This document shows, piece by piece, positions 18,070-27,487 of a stretch of 64,000 bases of DNA. Every line of letters starts with the position of its first letter. Positions within the stretch are counted from its first letter, which is position 1. The notes under the pieces were generated by a model. It searched no databases. It saw nothing but the letters and a program-made list of their open reading frames with translations, and was not told the DNA's origin. Position numbers and translations under genes: made by a program. The DNA comes from Butyrivibrio sp. AE3004 (GTDB taxonomy: Bacteria > Bacillota > Clostridia > Lachnospirales > Lachnospiraceae): contig NZ_JNLQ01000002.1 of assembly GCF_000703165.1 (NCBI RefSeq), forward strand, positions 1,054,001-1,118,000, in the 5' to 3' direction.

Positions 18070-18952
18070 AGAAAGACTGGATGTAATTCTGGTTTCCAGA
18101 GGGCTTGCACCCTCAAGAGAAAAGGCAAAGGCTGTCATTATGGCAGGAGATGTCTTTGTAAACGGACAAAGGGAAGACAAACCCGGAACATCCTTTGATG
18201 AATCCAAAATAACATCGCTTGAAGTAAAGGGAGATCAGCTTCCATATGTGAGCAGAGGCGGGCTTAAGCTTGAAAAGGCTATGAAGAGTTTTGAGCTTAG
18301 TCTTGATGGTTTTGTATGTATGGATATCGGGGCTTCCACCGGAGGATTTACAGACTGCATGCTTCAGAACGGAGCATCCAAGGTGTACTCTGTTGATGTG
18401 GGACACGGTCAGCTTGCCTGGAAACTCAGGTCCGATGAGCGTGTTGTCTGTATGGAAAAGACGAATTTCAGATATCTGACAAGGGATGATATTGATGATG
18501 ATCTGGATTTTGCATCGGTGGATGTTTCCTTTATATCACTTACAAAAATTCTGATTCCCGCAAGAAAGCTTCTTAAGGATGGCGGCGAGATGGTGTGCCT
18601 CATAAAGCCTCAGTTTGAAGCCGGCAGGGAAAAGGTCGGAAAAAAAGGCGTTGTAAGGGAACCTGAAATCCACGAAGAGGTCATTTGCAAAGTAATAGAT
18701 TTTGCCGACATAATCGGATTTAAAGTTTTGAACCTTGATTTTTCACCGGTTAGGGGACCGGAAGGAAATATAGAATATCTGCTTCACATTAAAAAGGATG
18801 AGAGCAAAAATGATGAAGTCAGTGAGATAAATGAAGGCACGGGACTACATCTTCTCTCTGAAAAAATTGAGGCAAAGAATGGTTTTTCAACCGAGCAGGA
18901 AATGAAAAACCTGATAGAGGAGACGGTTAAAAAAGCGCACGGGGAGCTATAA
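18062..18952 (+). CDS. tlyA: TlyA family rRNA (cytidine-2'-O)-methyltransferase
   Basis: 296 aa. An N-terminal S4 RNA-binding domain (about 1-65, RLDVILVSRGLAPSREKAKA) precedes a FtsJ-like SAM methyltransferase (CMDIGASTGGFTDCML, CLIKPQFEAGREKVGKKGVV). The family modifies 16S and/or 23S rRNA riboses. About 50 residues after the core are Glu/Lys/Asn-rich and longer than usual. It overlaps the dxs end by 8 bases. Confidence 0.93.
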   Translation: MAKERLDVILVSRGLAPSREKAKAVIMAGDVFVNGQREDKPGTSFDESKITSLEVKGDQLPYVSRGGLKLEKAMKSFELSLDGFVCMDIGASTGGFTDCMLQNGASKVYSVDVGHGQLAWKLRSDERVVCMEKTNFRYLTRDDIDDDLDFASVDVSFISLTKILIPARKLLKDGGEMVCLIKPQFEAGREKVGKKGVVREPEIHEEVICKVIDFADIIGFKVLNLDFSPVRGPEGNIEYLLHIKKDESKNDEVSEINEGTGLHLLSEKIEAKNGFSTEQEMKNLIEETVKKAHGEL

Positions 18953-18956
18953 AACT

Positions 18957-19811
18957 ATGAAGCGGTTTTTTATTATCACCAATAGGAACAAAGATCCCAA
19001 GATGAAGGAGACCTTACGTATCAGAGAGTATCTGGAAGCTCACGGGGGACAGTGTAAGGTTGCCGAAATGGAGAAAAACTCCGGAGAAAATGACAGCAGT
19101 GAGTATTTGTGTGAGGTTCCGGATAATTATGAATGCTGTATTGTTCTCGGCGGAGACGGCACAATGCTGCAGGCAGCAGGGAATGTGCGAGAGAAGAATC
19201 TTCCCATCATAGGTGTTAATCTCGGAACTCTTGGCTATATGGCAGAGGTAGAGCTCTCCGAGGTTGAAGAAGCGATGGATAAGCTTCTTAATGATGAGTA
19301 CGAGATAGAAGACCGCATGATGCTTCAGGGAGTTCCCTGTCAGGGAGAAGATAAAGGTGTAGGAACCTATGCTCTAAATGACATCGTAATCGCGAGATGT
19401 TCATCACTCCAGGTATACAATTTCAATGTATTTGTAAACGATATGCCGCTCACAAGTTATCAGGCTGATGGAATTATCGTATCCACGCCCACAGGGTCTA
19501 CGGCATATAATATGTCTGCGGGTGGTCCTATTGTGGATCCCAAGGCGCAGATTCTGCTTCTGACACCCATCTGTTCACATAATGCATATGCGCGTACTAT
19601 CGTGTTGTCTGAACATGACAGGGTTACAATTGAGATAGGAAAAGGAAGAGGCGGAAATATACAAAAGCTTGAAGCCTCATTTGACGGCGGAAAGAGAATG
19701 ATGATGCAAAGCGGCGATAAAATAGATATTACTGCCGCAAAAGAAGTTACAAGGATTCTGAAAATCAGCAAAGAGAGCTTTTTGAACATTTTGAGGAAAA
19801 AACTCGTATGA
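18957..19811 (+). CDS. nadK: NAD kinase
   Basis: 284 aa. It phosphorylates NAD to NADP. Visible are the GGDGTMLQAA nucleotide loop, NLGTLGYMAEVE, the NDIVIAR region and PTGSTAYNMSAGGP. It starts 4 bases after tlyA, and argR begins inside its last codons. Confidence 0.95.
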   Translation: MKRFFIITNRNKDPKMKETLRIREYLEAHGGQCKVAEMEKNSGENDSSEYLCEVPDNYECCIVLGGDGTMLQAAGNVREKNLPIIGVNLGTLGYMAEVELSEVEEAMDKLLNDEYEIEDRMMLQGVPCQGEDKGVGTYALNDIVIARCSSLQVYNFNVFVNDMPLTSYQADGIIVSTPTGSTAYNMSAGGPIVDPKAQILLLTPICSHNAYARTIVLSEHDRVTIEIGKGRGGNIQKLEASFDGGKRMMMQSGDKIDITAAKEVTRILKISKESFLNILRKKLV

Positions 19812-20254
19812 AGAAAAAACGACAGAACAAATTAATTGAAATTATTCAGAACAATGTAATAGAAACACAGGAGCAGATAGCGGATATGCTTAATGCTTCT
19901 GGGTACAAGGTAACACAGGCGACGGTTTCAAGAGATATCAGAGAGCTTCGTCTTACAAAGAGAGCGACTTCCGATGGAAGACATAAATATGTCTATCTTC
20001 AGGACACTGCTTCGATGAACGACAAGTATGCGGATGTTTTGAGAGCCGGTTATATCAGCATGGATAGTGCACAGAACATTCTCGTTATACGCACGGTTTC
20101 CGGTATGGCGATGGCGGTTGCTGCGGCTCTTGATGCTCTTGAATTTGAAGAGGTAGTAGGATGTATTGCAGGTGATGATACTATCATGGCTGCAATACGT
20201 ACAAATGATGACGTTCAGAAGGTAATGAACAGACTGAACGAGATGATCGGATAA
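19808..20254 (+). CDS. argR: arginine repressor ArgR/AhrC
   Basis: 148 aa. An N-terminal winged helix (IIQNNVIETQEQIADMLNASG, VTQATVSRDIRELRL) is followed by the hexamerisation and arginine-binding domain (GCIAGDDTIMAAIR). Members repress arginine synthesis and activate catabolism. Placement before recN is conserved in Firmicutes. Confidence 0.94.
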   Translation: MKKKRQNKLIEIIQNNVIETQEQIADMLNASGYKVTQATVSRDIRELRLTKRATSDGRHKYVYLQDTASMNDKYADVLRAGYISMDSAQNILVIRTVSGMAMAVAAALDALEFEEVVGCIAGDDTIMAAIRTNDDVQKVMNRLNEMIG

Positions 20255-20309
20255 TAAAAACAACATTTCCTTAGTTTGCCCGAAGAAGCACAAAAGGAAA
20301 GAGGTAAAT

Positions 20310-22019
20310 ATGTTATACAGTCTACATGTAAAAAATCTTGCACTTATAAACGAGCAGGAGGTCGAGTTTAAAAACGGTCTTAATATTATGAGTGGTGAGA
20401 CCGGAGCCGGAAAATCGGTTATCATAGGTAGCGTTAATCTTGCACTCGGAGCCAAAGCTGATAGTGGAATGATCCGCACAGGTGCAGAATATGCTCTGAT
20501 AGAGCTGAGCTTTGGAATAACTGATGAGACACAGCAAAAGAGCCTTAAGGAGCTGGATATTCCTGTTGATGAAGACGGAACACTGATACTTCAGAGAAAG
20601 ATCATGGAAGGAAGAAGTGTCTGTAAGGCAAACGGAGAAACCGTAAGCGCAAGGCAGCTGAGAGAGCTTTCTAATATTCTGATAAATATTCACGGACAAA
20701 ATGATAACCAGGAGCTTTTGCATAAGAAAAAACATCTTGAGATACTTGATGATTTTTCCGGTGAAGAGCTTTCAAAGTTAAAAGATGAATGCGCTGATGC
20801 ATACAAAGAGTGGAAGGATATCCTAAAGAGTCTCGAAGAAACTAATCTTGATGAAAGAGAAAGAGAGAGACAAAAGGATCTTGCAAGCTTTGAGTTCAAC
20901 GAGATAAATGAAGCCGATCCTCAGATTGGTGAGGATGAAAACCTTGAAAACAAATATAAGAGAATGGTTAATTCAAGGAAAATTGCCGAGGCAGCGGGTA
21001 TTGCCGCAGAGGCTACCGGCGCCGGCGAGTCCAATGAGAGTGCAGCTGACGCGATCGGCAGAGCAGTAAGAGAACTGTCTTTGGTAAGCAGCTATGATGA
21101 AAAGGCTGATGAACTGTTGTCACAGCTCTCTGATATCGATAATTTGTTATCGGATTTCAGACATGCCATCTCTTCATATATAAGCGAATTGGAATTCGAT
21201 GCAGAAGACTTTGCACAGACAGAGGACAGACTTAATGTAATAAATCACTTAAAGGATAAATACGGCGGAAGTATTGAAGCTGTCCTAAAGTACAGGGATG
21301 AGAAGGAAGAGGAACTAAGTAAACTTGAGGATCTTGGTGCTTACAGGGAAAAGCTGATTTCCGACGAGAAAAAGTATCATGAAAAGGTCCTTTTGTTGTG
21401 CACAAAGATATCTGACCTCAGAAAAAAGAATGCGGATATTTTATCAGAGCTGCTTAGGAAAGCTTTAGTTGACTTAAATTTCATTGATGTCAGATTTGAG
21501 ATAGAGGTAAGACCTGACGAAGAAAAGATTTCCGCTATAGGATTTGATGATGTTGAATTTATGATTTCCACCAATCCGGGAGAGAAGATAAGACCTCTTG
21601 ATCAGGTAGCAAGCGGAGGTGAGCTTTCAAGAATCATGCTTGCCATTAAGACGGTTGTAGCGGATAAGGATGAAATCGATACACTTATTTTTGATGAAAT
21701 AGATGCCGGAATAAGCGGTCAGACAGCCTGGAAGGTATCTGAGAAGCTCGGACTCCTTGCAAAGGAACATCAGATAATCTGTATCACACATCTGCCGCAG
21801 ATCGCAGCGATGGCAGATAATCATTATGAGATTGCCAAGGGAACTCACAAGGAAGACGGACAGGAAAGAACCGTTACAAGAATCCGAATGCTTGGTGAAG
21901 ATGAGAGAGTTTCAGAGCTTGCGAGAATGCTTGGCGGTGCGCAGATAACAGATTCTACACTTGAAAACGCAAGAGAGATGATGCGCCAGGCGGATGATGT
22001 TAAGAATAATATCAGATAA
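20310..22019 (+). CDS. recN: DNA repair protein RecN
   Basis: 569 aa SMC-like ATPase for double-strand-break repair. Walker A is GETGAGKSVIIG (about 31-42), the middle is long helical coiled coil (about 150-360), the ABC signature is QVASGGELSRIMLAIK and Walker B is TLIFDEIDAGISG, followed by ITHLPQIAAMAD. Start at 20310 after AAAGGAAAGAGG. Confidence 0.95.
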   Translation: MLYSLHVKNLALINEQEVEFKNGLNIMSGETGAGKSVIIGSVNLALGAKADSGMIRTGAEYALIELSFGITDETQQKSLKELDIPVDEDGTLILQRKIMEGRSVCKANGETVSARQLRELSNILINIHGQNDNQELLHKKKHLEILDDFSGEELSKLKDECADAYKEWKDILKSLEETNLDERERERQKDLASFEFNEINEADPQIGEDENLENKYKRMVNSRKIAEAAGIAAEATGAGESNESAADAIGRAVRELSLVSSYDEKADELLSQLSDIDNLLSDFRHAISSYISELEFDAEDFAQTEDRLNVINHLKDKYGGSIEAVLKYRDEKEEELSKLEDLGAYREKLISDEKKYHEKVLLLCTKISDLRKKNADILSELLRKALVDLNFIDVRFEIEVRPDEEKISAIGFDDVEFMISTNPGEKIRPLDQVASGGELSRIMLAIKTVVADKDEIDTLIFDEIDAGISGQTAWKVSEKLGLLAKEHQIICITHLPQIAAMADNHYEIAKGTHKEDGQERTVTRIRMLGEDERVSELARMLGGAQITDSTLENAREMMRQADDVKNNIR

Positions 22020-22037
22020 AGGAGCAATCCAATACAC

Positions 22038-22676
22038 ATGACACTAGATTACGATGATCTTTTAAACAGTATAATGGCGAGTCTTGACAGGACTAAGCAG
22101 GTTGAGGTCACTGAGATCCCTAATATTGATCTTTATATGGATCAGCTTCTTACTTTCATGGAGGAGAGTCTTCGAAGATCCGCAAGACATCCCGGTGTTG
22201 ATAAGATACTTACCAAGACCATGATAAACAATTATGCCAAAAATGATCTTTTGCCCCCTCCGATCAAAAAGAAGTACTCGAAGGATCATATTATACTTTT
22301 GATGTTCATATATTATTACAAAAACATCCTTTCCTTCAGCGACATACAGACTCTGTTTGAGCCTTTGTACAAGAGATTCGGTGATGACTATGCCACCATA
22401 AATCTTAAGGATATTTATACGACAATATATGACGAGCAGGATGAAATAGTAGCTACGCTTAAAAAGGACATCGAAAGAAAATTTAAAGTGGCACAGGAAT
22501 CATTTCCAAATGCAGAAGGGGACGACAAGCGGGAGCTTCAGACTTTTAATTTTATCTCACTTTTGTCTTATGATGTTTTTATGAAGATGCTTCTCATAGA
22601 GAATATTCTTGATCATGTTGAAGAAGAGCGTCATAAAAACGATCCTCAAAGAGAATCGAAAAAACGCAAGAAATAA
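22038..22676 (+). CDS. DUF1836 family protein
   Basis: 212 aa, cytosolic and helix-rich. The pattern GVDKILTKTMINNYAKNDLLPPPIKKKYSKDHI resembles the MerR-like helix-turn-helix of DUF1836, so DNA binding is possible. The function is unknown. It sits 18 bases after recN. The last 17 codons plus stop belong to a 54-bp tandem duplication; in the second copy the stop is a Leu codon, so the ancestral protein probably ended KKRKK-LFFSEGEL at 22757 or nearby. Confidence 0.75.
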   Translation: MTLDYDDLLNSIMASLDRTKQVEVTEIPNIDLYMDQLLTFMEESLRRSARHPGVDKILTKTMINNYAKNDLLPPPIKKKYSKDHIILLMFIYYYKNILSFSDIQTLFEPLYKRFGDDYATINLKDIYTTIYDEQDEIVATLKKDIERKFKVAQESFPNAEGDDKRELQTFNFISLLSYDVFMKMLLIENILDHVEEERHKNDPQRESKKRKK

Positions 22677-22733
22677 TTTGAGCGTCATAAAAGCAATCCT
22701 CAAAGGGAATCGAAGAAACGCAAGAAATTATTT
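22626..22733 (+). repeat. 54-bp tandem duplication at the 3' end of the DUF1836 gene
   Basis: Two copies (22626-22679 and 22680-22733) differ at about six positions. The unit is 18 codons, so the duplication is in frame. Copy one carries AAATAATTT (stop) where copy two has AAATTATTT. Confidence 0.9.
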
Positions 22734-22847
22734 TTTTCAGAAGGAGAATTGTAAGATTACTATCCTGAAAATGGTGTAAATGTGGTGTAATAACAAAGAT
22801 GAAAGGCAAGGGAGTCGCTTAAATAGTGACTCTCAGAAAGATTTTTA

Positions 22848-25301
22848 ATGAGTATTTACGATACGCTAAACAGTGAACAAAAAAAGGCGGTTCTACAGAC
22901 AGACGGTCCGGTTCTGATACTTGCGGGAGCAGGTTCGGGAAAGACCAGAGTGCTGACTCACAGAATCGCTTATTTAATTGATGAATGCGGTGTTAATCCG
23001 TGGAACATTCTTGCCATAACCTTCACTAACAAGGCTGCAGGTGAAATGCGTGAGCGTGTTGACAAAATTGTAGGCTTTGGCTCGGAGAGCATTTGGGTGG
23101 CAACTTTTCATTCCACCTGTGTGAGAATTCTTAGAAGATATGCCGACAAACTCGGATATGACAACAATTTCACCATCTACGATTCGGATGATTCCAAATC
23201 TGTTCTCAAGGATATCTGCAAGAGATACCAGCTCGAAACTATGCAGCTTAAGCTTCGCGGAATACAGACTGCGATATCACATGCGAAGGACAACTGCGTG
23301 GATGCAAATGAATATGCGCTGACTCAGGGGGCGGATTTTAGAAAGCAGAAGATAGCCAAGGCATACATAGAGTACGAGAATACTTTAAAAAAGAACAATG
23401 CAATGGATTTTGATGATCTGCTTTTAAATACCGTCAAGCTTTTCAGACAGGAGCATGAGATTTTAAAGCAGTATCAGGAACGCTTCCGTTACATAATGGT
23501 GGATGAGTATCAGGATACTAACAATGTTCAGTTTGAGTTTGTAAGGCTACTTGCTGACAGATATAAAAATCTTTGCGTAGTAGGTGACGATGACCAGAGT
23601 ATTTACAGATTCCGTGGTGCGAACATCAGAAACATACTTGATTTTGAAAAGGTATATCCTGATGCAACGGTAATAAAGCTTGAGCAGAATTACAGGTCAA
23701 CCCAGTGCATTCTTGATGCAGCAAATGCGGTGATTAAAAACAACTACGGAAGAAAAGATAAGGCACTCTGGACTGATGAAGGAAAGGGAGAGCTTGTCAG
23801 ATTAAAGCAGGTAAATCAGGCACCCGAGGAGGCTGAATTTATTGCCTCTGAGATAGGAAAGCTAAAGAAAACCGGCAAGGCAGATTATAGGGATATAGCT
23901 GTTTTATACAGAACGAATGCACAGTCCAGACTTATAGAGGAACGCTTTGTTTATGAGGGAATTCCCTATGACCTTGTTGGTGGCGTTAATTTCTACGGAA
24001 GGCGTGAGATAAAGGATCTTTTGGCATATCTGAAAACAATTGATTCAGGTGCGGATGATCTTTCAGTCAGAAGAATAATAAATGTGCCCAAGCGAGGTAT
24101 TGGCGCAACCAGCATTTCTCATGTGCAGGACTACGCCGACAGAATAAATATCAGTTTTCTTAAGGCATGTGCGGAAGCTGACATGATTCCGGGACTTAAT
24201 AAGACGGCGCAGGCGAAATGTAAAGCTTTCGCTGAGATGATAAGAGTTTTCAGGGCTTTTTCAAAAGAAGCAAGGCTCGATCAGCTGCTTCAGCATGTTA
24301 TTAAGGAAATAGGATATATTGATTATCTTTATACGCTTGACGACCTTGATAATACCGAGGACAACGACAGAGCGCAGAACGTGGATGAACTTATTTCCAA
24401 GATGGCTTCATATGAGGAGAAGGAAGACGAGCCGACACTTACAGGTTTTCTTGAAGAAGTCGCACTTGTAGCTGATATAGATAATGTGTCGGAGGATGAC
24501 GACAAGGTTTTACTGATGACGCTTCACAGTGCCAAGGGTCTTGAATTTGATCATGTCTATCTTGCAGGTATGGAGGAAAATGTCTTTCCGAGCTTTATGA
24601 CTCTTATGAATGAAGATAACGATCCGGAAGGGCTTGAGGAAGAAAGACGCCTTGCTTATGTTGGAATAACAAGGGCCAAAAAGCATCTCACACTTACCTG
24701 TGCGAAGAGCAGGATGAACAGAGGTCAGCTTGAATATAACAGGATCAGCAGATTTGTATCTGAGATTCCCGAGAACCTCTTAGAGAAGGTTGGCTACGCC
24801 GAAGCTCAATATCTGTTTGACGGTGGTGAATCAATTGATGACGACGATGATATTGATATTGAGACAGGTCGTATTTTCAAAAAGAAGATGGATTTTTCAA
24901 AGCCTGCTTATGGCATGAATAACACGCCTTCAGCGCTGAGAAGAAGTGCATATGCAGGAACCGGGGCAGCAGTTCAGCCGGCATACGGAAAACCTGTAGC
25001 AAAGCCTGCACCTCCTAAAAAGAGAGCAGTACCAAAGGATAAGCCGTTTATTGCAGGTGCAGCAAGCACTCACAGTAAAGCGGCTCTTGGAAAACCAGGC
25101 CTCTCCGGCCTTTCAAAGGGAATGCCCTCCGCAGCGGCACTGGAATACGGAGTCGGTGACAGAGTGGTACATGTTAAATTTGGACTGGGGACAGTACTTG
25201 ATATAGTTAAAGAGCCACGGGATTATAAGGTTACTATCAACTTTGATGATTATGGCCAGAAAATCATGTTTGCGGCTTTTGCTAAACTAAAAAAAGTATA
25301 A
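22848..25301 (+). CDS. pcrA: ATP-dependent DNA helicase UvrD/PcrA
   Basis: 817 aa superfamily 1A helicase for repair and replication restart. Motifs in order: Walker A AGAGSGKTR, VDEYQDTN (motif II), VGDDDQSIYRFRGA (III), TLHSAKGLEFDHVYLAGMEENVFP (V) and EEERRLAYVGITRAKK (VI). An Ala/Pro/Lys-rich linker (about 690-770) leads to a C-terminal Tudor-like RNA-polymerase-binding domain (VGDRVVHVKFGLGTVLDI). Confidence 0.95.
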   Translation: MSIYDTLNSEQKKAVLQTDGPVLILAGAGSGKTRVLTHRIAYLIDECGVNPWNILAITFTNKAAGEMRERVDKIVGFGSESIWVATFHSTCVRILRRYADKLGYDNNFTIYDSDDSKSVLKDICKRYQLETMQLKLRGIQTAISHAKDNCVDANEYALTQGADFRKQKIAKAYIEYENTLKKNNAMDFDDLLLNTVKLFRQEHEILKQYQERFRYIMVDEYQDTNNVQFEFVRLLADRYKNLCVVGDDDQSIYRFRGANIRNILDFEKVYPDATVIKLEQNYRSTQCILDAANAVIKNNYGRKDKALWTDEGKGELVRLKQVNQAPEEAEFIASEIGKLKKTGKADYRDIAVLYRTNAQSRLIEERFVYEGIPYDLVGGVNFYGRREIKDLLAYLKTIDSGADDLSVRRIINVPKRGIGATSISHVQDYADRINISFLKACAEADMIPGLNKTAQAKCKAFAEMIRVFRAFSKEARLDQLLQHVIKEIGYIDYLYTLDDLDNTEDNDRAQNVDELISKMASYEEKEDEPTLTGFLEEVALVADIDNVSEDDDKVLLMTLHSAKGLEFDHVYLAGMEENVFPSFMTLMNEDNDPEGLEEERRLAYVGITRAKKHLTLTCAKSRMNRGQLEYNRISRFVSEIPENLLEKVGYAEAQYLFDGGESIDDDDDIDIETGRIFKKKMDFSKPAYGMNNTPSALRRSAYAGTGAAVQPAYGKPVAKPAPPKKRAVPKDKPFIAGAASTHSKAALGKPGLSGLSKGMPSAAALEYGVGDRVVHVKFGLGTVLDIVKEPRDYKVTINFDDYGQKIMFAAFAKLKKV

Positions 25302-25395
25302 ACTTTACTAATTCGATAGAATGTAAAAAAGTAAATGTTATAATATATTTATCATGCGTATTAACTATTAACAGTATCTTGGAAAGGGGACAGTA

Positions 25396-25662
25396 ATGGA
25401 TAAAAACAGAATTGAAGAACTTCTTGAAATGACAAGGATTAATGAGCTTCTGGCTAAGAAGGAAGCAGCAAATGCTAAAAAGCCTGCAAATATTATTTTG
25501 TGGTGCCTTGCGGTTTTCGGTGCAGTAGCAGCTGTTGCAACAATCGCTTACTTAGTATTTAACTATATGATGCCCGAGTACGAGGACGATTTTGACTATG
25601 ATGATGACGATTTCGACGATTTTGATGATGACGATTTCGTTGATCTGGATTTGGAGAAATGA
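25396..25662 (+). CDS. small single-pass membrane protein with acidic tail
   Basis: 88 aa. The N-terminal helix is charged (MDKNRIEELLEMTRINELLAKKEA), one transmembrane helix follows (about 36-60), and the tail is almost only Asp, Phe and Glu (DDDDFDDFDDDDF). GGAAAGGGG precedes ATG, and TATAAT lies at 25339-25344 with a poor -35. Function unknown. Its stop overlaps the rlmD start. Confidence 0.7.
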   Translation: MDKNRIEELLEMTRINELLAKKEAANAKKPANIILWCLAVFGAVAAVATIAYLVFNYMMPEYEDDFDYDDDDFDDFDDDDFVDLDLEK

Positions 25663-27338
25663 AGAAAAAAGATATCGTAACGGGAAGAATTGTTCGTGTT
25701 GAATTTCCGAACAAAGGAATAATGGAGACTCCTGAAGGGAAGGTTATTGTAAAGAATACACTTCCCGGTCAGAAGGTTTCCTGTGTAATTATAAAGAACA
25801 GAAATGGCAGAGCAGAAGGCAGGCTCCTCGAAATTCTCGAAGAGCCTATTGATGCTATAGACAGTCCCTGCATTCACTTTGGCAAATGTGGTGGATGCAG
25901 TTATCTTACCATGCCTTATGTCAAGGAGCTTGGACTTAAGGAACAGCAGGTAAGAAGAATACTTAATCCTATTCTGGAGAATCAGACACAAAGCTATACG
26001 TGGGAAGGAATAAAGACCAGCCCCGTTAAATTTGCTTACAGAAATAAGATGGAATTTACATTCGGAGATGAGGAGCTTGGCGGGCCTCTCACTCTTGGCA
26101 TGCATAAAAGAAACAGCATGCATGATATCGTAAGTGTTACCGGATGCAGAATCGTTGATGATGACTATAATCAGATTCTAAGCGCAACCATATCATATTT
26201 TGGTGAGCTATATAAAAACGGAAAAATATCGTTCTATCATAGAATGAAGCAGATAGGGTATCTCAGACATCTTCTTGTGAGAAAGGCTGTTAAAACAGGG
26301 GATATCCTTATAGATATTGTTACAACTACTCAGGAAGACCATGATCTGTCGGATTATAAGGAGATGCTCCTTACTCTTGACCTGTCGGGACATATCGTAG
26401 GCATACTTCATACGAAAAATGATTCCAAGGCAGATGCCATCATAGATGAAGGAACAACTATCCTTTATGGACAGGATTATTTCTTTGAAGAACTTTTAGG
26501 GTTAAAGTTCAGAATAACTCCTTTTTCATTTTTCCAGACAAACTCTCTTAGCGCGGAGGTCCTTTACGGCACAGTACGTGAATATATCGACGGCCTCTAC
26601 GACAACACGACCGAGGATCCCGGAGATAAGATCATCTTTGACCTGTATTGCGGAACAGGAACAATTGCCCAGATTATTGCTCCTGTTGCCAACAAAGTTA
26701 TCGGCGTTGAGATTGTAGAAGAAGCAGTTACTGCAGCAAAGGAAAATGCTTCAAGAAATCACCTGATGGATTGCGAGTTCATCGCCGGAGACGTATTGAA
26801 GGTCCTGGACGAGATTGAAGACAAACCCAATCTCATTATTCTTGATCCACCCCGTGAAGGCATCAACCCCAAAGCTCTAAAGAAAATCATAGATTACGGC
26901 GTTAAGCATATGATTTACGTGAGCTGCAAACCCACTTCCCTTGCTCGTGATCTTGAGATACTCGCCGAAGGCGGATATTATGTCCAGCGAGCAGTAGCAG
27001 TGGATCAATTCCCCTGGACGAATCATGTTGAGACGGTCGTCTTGCTTTCCAAGGGCGAGATACCCAGTAAGAAAGTTAAGGTAGAAATATCGTTAGAGGG
27101 CATGGATACTGATGGTTTCAAGGATGGAGCTACCTACGATGAGATAAGAGATTGGGTACAGGAAAAGTATGGTATACATGTTACTAACCTGAATATAGCC
27201 CAGATCAAGAGAAAGAACGGAATTATTGAAAGAGAGAACTATAATAAGCCGAAGTCAGAGGATAGCAGGCAGTCGGAAACAACTCCGGAAAAGGAGAAGG
27301 CTATTACTGAGGCGCTGAAGCATTTTAATATGATATAA
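25659..27338 (+). CDS. rlmD: 23S rRNA (uracil-5-)-methyltransferase RlmD/RumA type
   Basis: 559 aa, longer than the usual 450. A TRAM domain (about 1-60) is followed by a 4Fe-4S site CIHFGKCGGC (CX5CX2C) with the fourth Cys in VTGCRIV. SAM motifs are FDLYCGTGTIAQII and LDPPREG, and the nucleophile Cys is in VSCKPTSLARD. The extra C-terminal 80 residues (TYDEIRDWVQEKYGIHVTNL onward) look like an additional small domain, common in relatives of this lineage. The ATG overlaps the preceding stop (ATGA). Confidence 0.93.
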   Translation: MKKKDIVTGRIVRVEFPNKGIMETPEGKVIVKNTLPGQKVSCVIIKNRNGRAEGRLLEILEEPIDAIDSPCIHFGKCGGCSYLTMPYVKELGLKEQQVRRILNPILENQTQSYTWEGIKTSPVKFAYRNKMEFTFGDEELGGPLTLGMHKRNSMHDIVSVTGCRIVDDDYNQILSATISYFGELYKNGKISFYHRMKQIGYLRHLLVRKAVKTGDILIDIVTTTQEDHDLSDYKEMLLTLDLSGHIVGILHTKNDSKADAIIDEGTTILYGQDYFFEELLGLKFRITPFSFFQTNSLSAEVLYGTVREYIDGLYDNTTEDPGDKIIFDLYCGTGTIAQIIAPVANKVIGVEIVEEAVTAAKENASRNHLMDCEFIAGDVLKVLDEIEDKPNLIILDPPREGINPKALKKIIDYGVKHMIYVSCKPTSLARDLEILAEGGYYVQRAVAVDQFPWTNHVETVVLLSKGEIPSKKVKVEISLEGMDTDGFKDGATYDEIRDWVQEKYGIHVTNLNIAQIKRKNGIIERENYNKPKSEDSRQSETTPEKEKAITEALKHFNMI

Positions 27339-27345
27339 AACACAG

Positions 27346-27384
27346 ACACACATTGGAAAAGAGGATCCAATGTGTGTTTTTTTG
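27346..27384 (+). terminator. intrinsic terminator after rlmD
   Basis: An ACACACATTGG/CCAATGTGTGT stem with a 10-nt loop is followed by seven T. Confidence 0.85.
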
Positions 27385-27487
27385 TACAACATGATATTTA
27401 TACATTTTTTACAAAAGGAATAAACGCAAAATGGTAAAATAAAGCTGTGTGTATTAGTAAAAATGGTAATCAGAAAGGAGCAAATTA

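Noticed and set aside
19928..20479. 183-codon minus-strand frame across argR and recN
   Set aside because: Antisense shadow of two certain genes and their spacer.
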